DNA from: an uncultured Clostridia bacterium
GTDB lineage: Bacteria > Bacillota > Clostridia > Oscillospirales > JAAYOS01
DNA length: 41,937 nucleotides
Assembly (NCBI GenBank): GCA_947593925.1
Contig: CANQDU010000006.1
Span: 1 to 41,937 of the forward strand
Reading direction: 5' to 3'
In this document: positions 15,885 to 23,752 of the stretch, piece after piece
Layout: each line of letters opens with the position of its first letter
How positions within the stretch are numbered: position 1 is the first letter of the stretch
The notes under the pieces: generated by a model
Databases searched by the model: none
What the model saw: the letters and a program-made list of their open reading frames with translations, nothing else
Told to the model about the DNA's origin: nothing
Position numbers and translations under genes: made by a program

Positions 15885-16883
15885 ATGGCAAAGACCGCCG
15901 GAACAAAGCTACGAGTCCTGCTCGTCTACGAGATACTGAGGGAGAAGTCCTCCCCGGAGCGTCCGCTCACCGTGCCGGAGATACAGGAGGAGCTAATGCG
16001 GCGCGGCGTGGAGTGCGAGAGAAAGAGCGTCTATTCGGACATCGGCGCGCTCTGCGACTTCGGCTACGAGATAGAGCAGAAGCGCGGCCGCGACGGGGGA
16101 TACTTCCTGCGTGGGCGGGACTTTGAGCTCGGCGAGCTGAAGCTGCTCGTGGACGCGGTGCAGTCCTCGAAGTTCATCACGCCGGAGCGGTCGCGGGAGC
16201 TCATAGCGAAGCTAGTCGCCCTCGCGGGCGAGCGCGACGCGGGAAGCCTCTCGCGGCAGGTGTTCATCACGAACCGCGTCAAGACCGCAAACGAGAGCGT
16301 GCTAGGGTCGGTGGACGCTATTCACACCGCCATCGCCGAGAACAGGCAGATAGAGTTTGACTACACCGACTGGACGGTGAACTTCGGCCCGGGCGAGACC
16401 TTCGTGCGCCGCAGACGCGGCGAGCGGCGGAGGGTAAGTCCCGCCGCGCTCGCGTGGGACGACGAGAACTACTACCTCGTCTCCTACGACTCCGCGCGCG
16501 GCGAGCGGCGAAACTTCCGCGTGGACAAGATGGAGAACATCGTTATCACGGACGAGCCGCGCGACCGCCGCTGGGATTACGGCGCGTTCGACCCCGGCGC
16601 GTACTCGCGCGAGATGTTCGGGATGTTCCACGGCGACAGGAGACAGGTGAAGCTGCGCTTCGAACGGCGCTTTGCCGGCGTCGCGGTGGACAGGCTCGGG
16701 CGGGACGTACACGTCTCGCCGGACGGCGACAGTCACTTCCTTCTCACATGCGAGGTGGAGGTAAGCCCGCAGTTCTTCGCGTGGCTGATAGGTCTCGAGG
16801 GCGGGGCGGAGCTGCTCGAGCCGAAGGACGCGCGGGAGGCGCTGAAGCGGCTCGTCGCGGCGGCGGAGGAGATGTACAGGTAG
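15885..16883 (+). CDS. WYL-domain transcriptional regulator
   Basis: A 332-residue protein of the YafY type. A winged helix-turn-helix occupies about residues 1-70 (LRVLLVYEILREKSS..., VYSDIGALCDFGYEIEQKRGRDGGYFL). A WYL domain follows from about 140 to 240 (IEFDYTDW, RRVSPAALAWDDENYYLVSYD, NFRVDKMENI), and a WCX-type C-terminal part ends the protein. WYL proteins sense ligands, often nucleotides or nucleic acid, and regulate transcription. The target is unknown. The start ATG is 4 bases after the rqcH stop; an upstream in-frame ATG lies within rqcH. It is the last gene of the apparent three-gene unit. Confidence 0.88.
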   Translation: MAKTAGTKLRVLLVYEILREKSSPERPLTVPEIQEELMRRGVECERKSVYSDIGALCDFGYEIEQKRGRDGGYFLRGRDFELGELKLLVDAVQSSKFITPERSRELIAKLVALAGERDAGSLSRQVFITNRVKTANESVLGSVDAIHTAIAENRQIEFDYTDWTVNFGPGETFVRRRRGERRRVSPAALAWDDENYYLVSYDSARGERRNFRVDKMENIVITDEPRDRRWDYGAFDPGAYSREMFGMFHGDRRQVKLRFERRFAGVAVDRLGRDVHVSPDGDSHFLLTCEVEVSPQFFAWLIGLEGGAELLEPKDAREALKRLVAAAEEMYR

Positions 16884-16933
16884 GCGGCGCGGTTCGTCAA
16901 AGTGTCGAAATTTGAAGTATTGAAAAAAATATC

Positions 16934-16962
16934 TTGCAATCCGTCGCAAATCGTGGTATCAT
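16934..16962 (+). promoter_or_regulatory. Promoter of the uracil permease leader
   Basis: TTGCAA (16934-16939), 17 bases, TATCAT (16957-16962). The transcript would have a leader of about 185 bases. Confidence 0.65.
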
Positions 16963-16989
16963 AAGCAAAGATTTGAAGGGGGGAGAGCT

Positions 16990-17085
16990 ATGCTGCTTCG
17001 ACCGTGCTTATGGAAAGCGTTTGCGGCGGGACGAAACGGAATAGCTGTTTCTTCTTTCGGAAAGCATTTTTATTCTTATTTTTAA
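16990..17085 (+). CDS. Possible 31-residue leader peptide before the uracil permease
   Basis: An ATG at 16990 has a very good ribosome site (GGGGGGAGAGCT) and opens a 31-codon frame beginning MLLRPCLWKA and ending YSYF, stop at 17083. It lies within the leader between the promoter and the permease, about 20 bases before a T run and a GC hairpin. I do not recognise the peptide. It could be a regulatory upstream ORF or chance. Confidence 0.4.
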   Translation: MLLRPCLWKAFAAGRNGIAVSSFGKHFYSYF

Positions 17086-17099
17086 GGATAAAGGTGCTA

Positions 17100-17125
17100 T
17101 TTTTTTGCGCCGCTTCCGGCGGCGC
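17100..17125 (+). promoter_or_regulatory. T run plus GC hairpin in the permease leader
   Basis: A run of seven T (17100-17106) is followed by GCGCCGC/GCGGCGC (17107-17125) with loop TTCCG, about 20 bases before AGGGAGG. It could pause polymerase or affect access to the ribosome site. No known riboswitch or PyrR-site consensus was recognised. Confidence 0.35.
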
Positions 17126-17154
17126 GGGAGAAACCTTATAGGGAGGAAAGAAAA

Positions 17155-18519
17155 ATGGCAAAATTCAAGATCCCGGAGGAAGGACTGCGGGACGCGAGAC
17201 AGCTCGGCATACCGCGTATGCTGATACTCGGCCTCCAGCACATGTTCGCCATGTTCGGCGCGACTATTCTCGTGCCGATACTGGTACAGAGCTACGGACT
17301 GCCGATGAGCATCCAGGTGACGCTGTTCTTCGCGGGCATCGGAACGCTCCTGTTCCACGTACTTACGAAGCTGAAGGTCCCGGCGTTCCTCGGTTCGAGT
17401 TTCGCGTTCCTCGGCGGCTTTGAGGCTGTCGCGAACCTCGAGGCGTACGCGAATTGCACGCCGGACGAGCGCCTCGCCTACGCGCTCGGCGGCGTCGTCA
17501 TAGCCGGCGCGATATACGTCGTCGTCGCGCTTGTGATAAGGCTCGTCGGCGTCAAGCGCGTCATGCGCTTCCTGCCGCCGGTCGTCACCGGTCCGATAAT
17601 CATTTCCATCGGCCTCATCCTCGCCTCGAGCGCGATAAACAACGCCTCGAGCTGCTGGTGGCTTGCGGGCGTGTCGCTGCTCGTCATCATCGTCGCGAAC
17701 ATCTGGGGCAAGGGCATGATAAAGATAGTGCCGATACTCCTCGGCGTCGTCATCCCCTACGTCATAGCGCTTATACTGACGCTTACGAAGGTCGTAGGCC
17801 CCGGCAACGGAGCTTATATCGACTTCTCCGCCGTGAAGGACGCGGGCATCGTCGGCTTCCAGCCGTTCAGCTTCCCGAAGTTTGATATTTCGGCGATACT
17901 CGTCATGGCGCCGATAGCCATCGCCTCCATGATGGAGCACGTCGGCGACATCTCCGCCATCTCCGCCACCGTCGGCGAGAACTTTATCGAGGATCCGGGT
18001 CTCTCGCGCACCCTCCTCGGAGACGGTCTTGCAACGAGCATTGCCGCCGTATTCGGCGGCCCGGCGAATACCACCTACGGTGAGAACACCGGCGTCCTCG
18101 CGCTCACCAAGGTCTACGACCCGTGGGTCATCCGCATCGCCGCGTGCTTTGCGATAGTGCTCTCGTTCAGCCCGCTCGTCGCGGACATCATCGGCTCGAT
18201 ACCGTCCGCGATAATCGGCGGCGTCAGCTTCATCCTCTACGGCATGATCTCCGCCATCGGTGTCCGCAACGTCGTTGAGAACCGCATCGATCTCTCGAAG
18301 AGCCGCAACGTCATCATCGCGGCGGTCATACTCGTCTCGGCGCTCGGTTTCAACTCGGTGGGCGGCCTCACCTTCAACGTCGGCGGCACCGCCATCACCC
18401 TCACCGGCCTCGCGCTCGCGGCGATACTCGGCATAGCGCTGAACGCGATACTTCCGGGCAAGGACTACGAGTTCAACGCCAACACCGGCGTCGGCTTCGA
18501 GGGCGGCCCGAAGAAATAA
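17155..18519 (+). CDS. uraA: Uracil permease (NCS2 family)
   Basis: A 454-residue nucleobase:cation symporter with about 14 hydrophobic segments. NCS2 landmarks are present: LQHMFAMFGATILVP near residues 24-38, GSSFAFLGGF near 81-90, the binding-site segment SMMEHVGDISAIS near 259-271 (Glu-His), and GGPANTTYGENTGVLALTKVYD near 301-322. The close match of these motifs to UraA/PyrP favours uracil over xanthine as substrate. The gene stands alone behind a long leader and is followed by a repeat mosaic, with no terminator of the usual kind visible; the GC-rich hairpins of the mosaic may serve. Confidence 0.92.
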   Translation: MAKFKIPEEGLRDARQLGIPRMLILGLQHMFAMFGATILVPILVQSYGLPMSIQVTLFFAGIGTLLFHVLTKLKVPAFLGSSFAFLGGFEAVANLEAYANCTPDERLAYALGGVVIAGAIYVVVALVIRLVGVKRVMRFLPPVVTGPIIISIGLILASSAINNASSCWWLAGVSLLVIIVANIWGKGMIKIVPILLGVVIPYVIALILTLTKVVGPGNGAYIDFSAVKDAGIVGFQPFSFPKFDISAILVMAPIAIASMMEHVGDISAISATVGENFIEDPGLSRTLLGDGLATSIAAVFGGPANTTYGENTGVLALTKVYDPWVIRIAACFAIVLSFSPLVADIIGSIPSAIIGGVSFILYGMISAIGVRNVVENRIDLSKSRNVIIAAVILVSALGFNSVGGLTFNVGGTAITLTGLALAAILGIALNAILPGKDYEFNANTGVGFEGGPKK

Positions 18520-18527
18520 ACTTCCGC

Positions 18528-19191
18528 TTGCGCGTCGGCGCGAAATGTGCTCGCTTCGCTGTGCACCCTTTCGCGCCGAGAGCACCGTGCAGAGCTATGC
18601 TCTGCACGGTGCTTTGCGCTCCGCTACGCGCCGAGTTTTCCGGCTTCGGCGGAAAATCGACGCATTCCCACGCGGTCAGCGACCGCGTGGGAGCCCTTCC
18701 GATTAAAATGCTCGGGGCAAATGAATTGCCCCTGCGCGAAGTTGGCGGCAGAGCCGCCAACTTCAACCGCTGCGAACCGCGAGGGCGCGCACCAATTCTG
18801 CATCCGACATTTTGCAGCCCTCGCTAGCAATATTCGCTCCGCGAATATTGCCCGACATTGAGTTAATTAAAAGGCGGAGACGGCTTCGCCGTCTGCGACG
18901 CACGCTCCGCGAGCAGTATTTTCGTTTCAATTCGTACAATGTCGGGACGTCGGCGCGAAGCGCCGAGGTCTGATGAGCCCGGTAGATGATCGGATGCGGT
19001 ATTGGTTCACGGGCGCATTGTACACGACGTCGCCGAAAATTGATCAAACTTTATTCGCCGCCTTTGGCGGCAACCTCTGGCTCGTAAAATGTAGGGCATT
19101 CGGCGCTTCGCGCCGAATGCTGATGCGCCCAGTAGGAAGTTCCGATACGTAACAAGTTAAGGGGCGCATTCTCTGCGAGGCTTTTTGATGT
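18528..19191 (+). repeat. Structured repeat mosaic, copy III (longest)
   Basis: No gene is visible here. Modules in order: outer stem CGGCGCGAAA/TTTCGCGCCG; long hairpin of 15 perfect pairs (18581-18595/18599-18613); GCGCTCCGCTACGCGCCGAG; TTTTCC/GGAAAA hairpin; TCGACGCA; CCCACGCGGTC hairpin; GGGGCAA/TTGCCCC (18714-18732); GAAGTTGGCGGC hairpin (18738-18764); 30-base-loop hairpin P3 (18779-18786/18817-18824); GCAATATTCG hairpin P4 (18827-18851); CCCGACATTG; GACGCACGCTCCGCGAG. Two further P3/P4 units lie inside in the opposite orientation (P3 at 18972-19019 and 19122-19170), and the end module CTCTGCGAGGCTT is at about 19171. It is essentially copies I and II with extra modules inserted. Confidence 0.82.
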
Positions 19192-19203
19192 TTCAAGCAT
19201 AGC

Positions 19204-19230
19204 AAAAGGGAGGCCGTCGGCCTCCCTTTT
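19204..19230. terminator. Bidirectional terminator hairpin
   Basis: AAAAGGGAGGCC (19204-19215), loop GTC, GGCCTCCCTTTT (19219-19230). It can end transcription from the left and from the small minus-strand gene at 19332. Confidence 0.75.
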
Positions 19231-19331
19231 GCTATTCATTCGGTTTGTCTATTTTGAATATCTTCCTGAGTATCGCACTGAAGAACCTCGGCGACCGCCA
19301 GACGACGACTTTCATATTTCAGCCCGCCTCC

Positions 19332-19475
19332 CTAAAATTTTTTGCACCCGCACAGCCCCAGAAGCAGCAGTACGCAGCCGAGGACCGCGATTATCGCCCA
19401 CGAGGGCAGTATAAGCGAAATGAGCACGCCCGCACCCAGCGCCGCCAGAATGAGGAACATCATCTTCGACCGCAT
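19332..19475 (-). CDS. Small membrane protein, unrecognised
   Basis: A 47-residue protein starting MRSKMMFLILAALG. The ATG at 19475 follows GGAGAGGAGGCGAAGAGGT, a very good ribosome site; a longer frame to 19520 has none. Two hydrophobic stretches (about residues 4-19 and 22-41) suggest two membrane helices joined by a short turn, and it ends CGCKKF. I do not recognise a family. It lies between a bidirectional terminator and the divergent sipL gene. Confidence 0.6.
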   Translation of the reverse strand: MRSKMMFLILAALGAGVLISLILPSWAIIAVLGCVLLLLGLCGCKKF

Positions 19476-19546
19476 ACCTCTTCGCCTCCTCTCCGGGTCA
19501 TTATATGCGGCTCGGGGCAAATTGTTCTAATGTCTGCCGCGAGGCG

Positions 19547-19556
19547 CATATACATT
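19547..19556 (+). promoter_or_regulatory. Possible sporulation (sigma-E-like) -10 before sipL
   Basis: CATATACATT lies about 53 bases before the sipL start and resembles the sigma-E -10 consensus. A matching -35 is not clear. The expectation comes from known mother-cell expression of sipL and spoIVA. Confidence 0.25.
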
Positions 19557-19608
19557 CCTTGAAAAACCGCGCCGGTCAAAAGGCGGGCGGTAAAAAGGAG
19601 TGTGACCG

Positions 19609-21129
19609 ATGGAACTGGAACTTATCGGAAAAAGCCATGTGTTCTACGATACCGGGGCGCGGCTCGTCACCGCCCGCGAGCAGACCCAGGAGCAGGTCGT
19701 GCCGGACGCGTGCCCGGATATTCTGCGCATCATCACGACCTACGGGAGCGTGTACGCCTCGGAGACAAGCCTGCACGACGGGCGGGCGGAGGTGAGCGGA
19801 ACGGTGCGCACGGCGGTGCTCTATCTGCCGGAGAGCGGCGAGGGCGTGGAACAACTCGTCCTCACCGTGCCGTTCACGCAGAACTTCGAGACGCCGAGCG
19901 AGCCGGGCGACCTGCTCTTCGCTTCGGCGGAGCTTGAGGGCGTGGACGCGCGCACGATAAACCCGCGCAAGGTACTCGTGCGGGCGAACGTGCGCGTCAC
20001 GGCAAGGGTGCTCCGCCGCAGGACGGTGGAGATACCCGCGACGGTGAACGCGCCGAGGAGCCTCGGCGTGCGGACGCTCGAGGAGCGCACGAGCCACCGC
20101 ATCGCGACTGCGGCGGCGTGCAAGGCGTTCACGGTGAGCGACGTCATCGAGCTCGGCGGCGCGCCCGCCATGAAGGACATCATCCGCTCAAAGGTGTCCT
20201 TCACGGTGGCGGACTGCAACATCATCGGACGGCGCGCGGTGTTCAAGGCGACGGCGCTCGTGGAGACGCTGTACCGCGCGCAGAACGGCGCAGTCTGCTC
20301 CCACCGCGCGGAGGTGCCCTTCTCGCAGATAGTCGAGACCGAGGGTCTTGAGGACGGGGCGGAGATCGTTATCGTCCTCCGCACGACCGGCATGACGAGC
20401 GCGGTGCGCCACGAGGACGGCGGCAGAGCCTACGAGTTCTCGGTCTCCGCCGAGGCGCAGACGGTGGCGTACAGCGCGCATGAGTTCGCGGTGCTCGCCG
20501 ACCTGTACAGCACGTCGCAGCGCGCGGAGACCGAGACCGGCACGCTCGAGCTTGAGACCTTCATCAGGCACGAGGAGCGCCGCACGACAGTCCGCGCCAC
20601 GCTCGAGACGGGCGCGGAGGCGCGCGAGGCGGAGGACGCGGAGGTGTGCTTCACGGCGCCGGCGTCGTCGCGCGGGGAGGACGGCATACTGCGCGTCACG
20701 TCGAACGCGGACGTGCGCGTCCGCTACACGGGCGAGGACGGCACGCAGTACCAGACGCGGGGACGGATACCCGTCTCGATAGACGTCGCGGGCGAGGGGG
20801 ACTGCTCGTGCGAGCTCCGCGTCGAGAGCGCCGCGCTGAGCGCGGCTGTGCCGGGAGGCATCGAGATACGCCTCGACATCGCGGCGGCGCTCGAGGAGAC
20901 AAGGACCGAGACGGTGAGCTTTGTCCGCCACGCGAAGCTCGAGGAGTACGGCGAGGACGCTCCGCCGCGCCCGTCGGTGGTACTGCGGTACCCGCAGGAC
21001 GGGGAGACGATGTGGCAGCTCGCCAAGCGCTTCTGCACGACCGAGGCGGACATCCGCGACGCGAACGGCATGGCGGAGGACTCGTCTCCCGACCCGAAGA
21101 AGCTGATGCTGATACCCAAGCGCCGATAG
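19609..21129 (+). CDS. sipL: SipL-like spore coat morphogenesis protein (SPOCS and LysM domains)
   Basis: A 506-residue protein with repeated SPOCS (DUF3794) domains over about residues 35-440 (for example QVVPDACPDILRII near 31-44, and a second type beginning near 185 and 320) and a C-terminal LysM domain (YPQDGETMWQLAKRF....DIRDANG, about 462-504). In Clostridioides difficile SipL binds SpoIVA through its LysM domain and both are needed to attach the coat around the forespore. The next gene here is spoIVA, 14 bases on, which strongly supports the same role. GGAGTGTGACCG precedes the ATG. Expression in the mother cell is expected. Confidence 0.9.
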   Translation: MELELIGKSHVFYDTGARLVTAREQTQEQVVPDACPDILRIITTYGSVYASETSLHDGRAEVSGTVRTAVLYLPESGEGVEQLVLTVPFTQNFETPSEPGDLLFASAELEGVDARTINPRKVLVRANVRVTARVLRRRTVEIPATVNAPRSLGVRTLEERTSHRIATAAACKAFTVSDVIELGGAPAMKDIIRSKVSFTVADCNIIGRRAVFKATALVETLYRAQNGAVCSHRAEVPFSQIVETEGLEDGAEIVIVLRTTGMTSAVRHEDGGRAYEFSVSAEAQTVAYSAHEFAVLADLYSTSQRAETETGTLELETFIRHEERRTTVRATLETGAEAREAEDAEVCFTAPASSRGEDGILRVTSNADVRVRYTGEDGTQYQTRGRIPVSIDVAGEGDCSCELRVESAALSAAVPGGIEIRLDIAAALEETRTETVSFVRHAKLEEYGEDAPPRPSVVLRYPQDGETMWQLAKRFCTTEADIRDANGMAEDSSPDPKKLMLIPKRR

Positions 21130-21143
21130 AGAGGAGGATAAAC

Positions 21144-22622
21144 GTGGACAGAGGAAGAATATATGAGGACATAGCGAAGCGCACCGGCGGGGACATCTAC
21201 ATCGGCGTCGTCGGGCCGGTGAGGACGGGCAAGTCCACCTTCATTAAGCGCTTCATGGAGACGCTCGTGATACCCGGCATAGAGAACGTGTACATGCGGG
21301 AGCGCGCCAAGGACGAACTGCCGCAGTCCGGGTCGGGGCGGACGATAATGACCGCTGAGCCGAAGTTCGTGCCGGAGGACGCGGTCGAGGTCGCACTGGA
21401 CGGCGGGGCACGCTTCAAGGTGCGCCTCATAGACAGCGTCGGGTACATGGTGGCGTCCGCCGCGGGCGCGCTCGAGGGAGACGCACCGAGAATGGTGTCT
21501 ACGCCGTGGTTCGATCACCCCGTCCCGATGGCGGAGGCCGCCGAGACCGGCACCCGCAAGGTGATAGCCGAACACTCTACGATAGGCATAGTGGTAACGA
21601 CCGACGGAACTGTCACCGACATTCCGCGCGAGGAGTACGCCGAGCCGGAGGAGCGGGTGATAAAGGAGCTGAAAGTGCTCGGCAAGCCGTTCCTCGTCGT
21701 CGTGAACTCCGCCTTCCCGGAGGGCGCGGCGGCGCTCGAGACGGTGAAGACGATACGCGAGAAGTACGACGTCGGCTGTATCGCCGCGAACTGCCTCCTG
21801 CTCGGCGAGGACGAGATAACGGCGATACTCCGCAGTGTCCTCGGCGAGTTCCCGGCGCGGGAGATAGGCTTCTTCCTGCCGTCGTGGGTCGAGACGCTCG
21901 AGAACTCGCACCCGATAAAGCGCGGGATCTTCGACGCGATACTCGCCGGGGCGCAGGACATGCACCGCGTCCGGGACGTCGAGGCGGCGGTGGCGAGGAT
22001 ACGCGAGTGCGAGCAGATAAGCTCGATAAGGCTCGCGGGTATCGACATGGGCACCGGCGTTGCCGTCGTGGACGCCGACCTGCCGCGCTCGCTCTTCTAC
22101 AAGACGCTCGCGGAGCAGTCCGGCTTCGATATACAGGACGACGGCGACCTCATGCGTCTCCTAGGCGAGCTCGCGTCGGTCAAGTCGGAGTACGACAAGA
22201 TAGCCCCGGCGCTCGCCTCGGTGAAGGCGACGGGCTACGGGATAGTCCTGCCCGCAACCGACGAGCTGTCGCTCGAGGAGCCGGAGATAGTGAGACAGGG
22301 CGGGCGGTACGGAGTGCGCCTCCGCGCGAGCGCTCCGTCGATACACATGCTCCGCGCGGACATCGAGACCGAGGTGAGCCCGATAGTCGGCAGCGAGAAG
22401 CAGTCGGAGGATCTGGTGCACTACCTCCTCAGCGAGTTTGAGGACAAACCGGACGAGATATGGCAGTCGAACATCTTCGGAAAGAGCCTGCACGACCTCG
22501 TGAGCGAGGGGCTGAACGCCAAGCTCAAGCGTATGCCGGAGGACGCGCGCGACAAGCTCCGCGAGACCCTCCAGCGCATCATCAACGAGGGCAGCGGAGG
22601 GCTCATCTGCATCATACTCTAG
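21144..22622 (+). CDS. spoIVA: Stage IV sporulation protein A, spore coat ATPase
   Basis: A 492-residue protein, the same length as Bacillus SpoIVA. It hydrolyses ATP and polymerises into the basement layer of the spore coat on the outer forespore membrane. Walker A GPVRTGKS is near residues 24-31. The switch-like DSVGYMV, the TDGTVTDIPREEY stretch, and the conserved C-terminus ending GGLICIIL are all present. The start is GTG at 21144 behind AGAGGAGGATAAAC; no ATG gives the proper N-terminus (DRGRIYEDIAKRTGGDIYIGV). It is paired with its known partner gene sipL. Identification is firm. Confidence 0.97.
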   Translation: MDRGRIYEDIAKRTGGDIYIGVVGPVRTGKSTFIKRFMETLVIPGIENVYMRERAKDELPQSGSGRTIMTAEPKFVPEDAVEVALDGGARFKVRLIDSVGYMVASAAGALEGDAPRMVSTPWFDHPVPMAEAAETGTRKVIAEHSTIGIVVTTDGTVTDIPREEYAEPEERVIKELKVLGKPFLVVVNSAFPEGAAALETVKTIREKYDVGCIAANCLLLGEDEITAILRSVLGEFPAREIGFFLPSWVETLENSHPIKRGIFDAILAGAQDMHRVRDVEAAVARIRECEQISSIRLAGIDMGTGVAVVDADLPRSLFYKTLAEQSGFDIQDDGDLMRLLGELASVKSEYDKIAPALASVKATGYGIVLPATDELSLEEPEIVRQGGRYGVRLRASAPSIHMLRADIETEVSPIVGSEKQSEDLVHYLLSEFEDKPDEIWQSNIFGKSLHDLVSEGLNAKLKRMPEDARDKLRETLQRIINEGSGGLICIIL

Positions 22623-22629
22623 GAAAGAG

Positions 22630-22660
22630 CACGGAGGGGCGACATATCCGCCCCTCCGTG
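22630..22660 (+). terminator. Hairpin after spoIVA
   Basis: CACGGAGGGGCG/CGCCCCTCCGTG, 12 perfect pairs, loop ACATATC. No T tract follows, so termination is likely but not certain. Confidence 0.5.
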
Positions 22661-22661
22661 C

Positions 22662-22941
22662 GGGGCACACTTCACCGAACGCGGACGCGGAAGCGTCCGC
22701 CGCCCGCGCGGAACGCCGCGGGGTGAGAGGCGGCGTCCCGTGTGTGCGGCGGCATCGGGCGGCGTGGACGTGCGGCAAGCCGCGAACAGCGGGAAAACTA
22801 TTTCGCGCTTATCGGCGCGAAGCCATGCGAGGCGCTGTTACTCGCTTCTGCGGCGCAATTCCCACGCGGCGGTGCAGGGAAAAGCGAGACGGGAAAGCCC
22901 GTGCAATTTTCACAGAATACGAAAATTTTCGTAAAAGGCGC
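22662..22941. other. GC-rich intergenic stretch, no gene seen
   Basis: It holds short hairpins (GGACGC/GCGTCC) and sequence reminiscent of the repeat modules (for example GCGCGAAGCCATGCGAGGC and AATTCCCACGCGGCGG) but without the full structures. It may be a decayed mosaic copy. Reading frames crossing it do not look like proteins. Confidence 0.4.
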
Positions 22942-22970
22942 TTTACAACCTCGGAAAACTGTGTTATAAT
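22942..22970 (+). promoter_or_regulatory. Promoter of tRNA-Ala
   Basis: TTTACA (22942-22947), 17 bases, TATAAT (22965-22970), 40 bases before the tRNA. Confidence 0.8.
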
Positions 22971-23010
22971 AATGCTCGCGCGGACGGGAAGCGTCCGCAA
23001 AGCCGAATAT

Positions 23011-23087
23011 GGGCCCGTAGCTCAGCTGGGAGAGCGCACGGTTCGCATCCGTGAGGTTCGAGGGTTCGATCCCCTTCGGGTCCACCA
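23011..23087 (+). tRNA. tRNA-Ala, anticodon CGC
   Basis: All arms fold: acceptor GGGCCCG/CGGGTCC, D arm GCTCAGCTGGGAGAGC, anticodon stem CACGG/CCGTG with loop TTCGCAT (anticodon CGC), T loop TTCGATC, and encoded CCA at 23085-23087. The G3:U70 pair, the main alanine identity element, is present (G23013 with T23081). The 3' end forms the left boundary of the integrated element. Confidence 0.95.
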
Positions 23088-23089
23088 AA
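23081..23089 (+). repeat. Left attachment repeat (candidate attL core)
   Basis: TCCACCAAA covers the tRNA 3' end and two bases beyond. The same nine bases occur at 39115-39123, where the host-like sequence resumes. Confidence 0.55.
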
Positions 23090-23160
23090 CGGGTATTGGA
23101 CGAACACCTATTATTTCAGCGGCGGATTTGCCGTGAAGGCGTTACTTTGATACCAAACAG

Positions 23161-23203
23161 AAACCGCCGTCTTAGATTGACTTCTAAGGCGGCGGTTTTG
23201 TTA
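23161..23203 (+). terminator. Terminator at the left end of the element
   Basis: AAACCGCCG.CTTAG/CTAAG.CGGCGGTTT followed by TGTT. It can stop transcription entering from the tRNA gene. Confidence 0.75.
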
Positions 23204-23335
23204 TGCCAATTTATATTTTTCTGAAAGTAAATTCGGAATCCCGTGCCTTTTATCTAAAGAATGTGATTCTCTAAGTATTTTCAAAGGATTGAAGATTGGT
23301 GTAAATGAAACAATGTTGCAGATAAAAGTTGTGTC

Positions 23336-23734
23336 ATGTCTGCCCACGAGTTTGCAGAAAAATGGAAAGTAGTTGTTTCAAGTGCAAATGCTGGCGGTCA
23401 AAAAAGAGATAATCAACTTGCCATTTTTGACAATCATTCAGTTTTTGGTCGTGCCCGAATTGCGCTGGGGATTTTTGACACATTAAAAGAAGCTCAAAAT
23501 TTTTATCTGTATATGACAACGTATCTGGTACGATTTGCATTTCTAATGACAGACGAGAATTTGGGAACTTTGGGAATGAAAGTACCCGATTTGCAATCAT
23601 ATAAGCTAAATCAGTTAGTGACATTTGACGGAACGCTTGATAAGCAACTTTTTGAGCTGTGTTCATTCACAAATGATGAGCGTGATTACATAATTAACGT
23701 CGTAGAGAACCATAGAAAAAAGTCTCGTTCTTAG
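23336..23734 (+). pseudogene. C-terminal remnant of an Eco57I-type restriction-modification methylase
   Basis: A 132-residue frame, MSAHEFAEKWKVVVSSANAGGQ..., FDTLKEAQNFYLYMTTYLVRFAFL..., LDKQLFELCSFTNDERDYI. It resembles the C-terminal end of large N6-adenine methylases with target-recognition domains (pattern: FDT.eEA.N...Y..T..vRF, then D.qLf....l...E..yI). The catalytic part is missing. Upstream the same frame reads YFQRIEDWCK before a stop, which looks like further decayed coding sequence, and only about 250 bases separate it from the tRNA. It is therefore probably a methylase gene cut off by the element's left end. The next gene is its expected helicase partner. The assignment is from pattern memory, moderate. 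Confidence 0.5.
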
Positions 23735-23752
23735 GAAGGGAGGCGAAATGAT

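Noticed and set aside
16963..17154. Purine or other known riboswitch before the uracil permease
   Set aside because: None of the conserved core motifs I know for purine, PreQ1 or related classes could be found.
22798..23088. Minus-strand frame across the tRNA gene
   Set aside because: It is an antisense reading of tRNA-Ala, a well-known kind of false gene.
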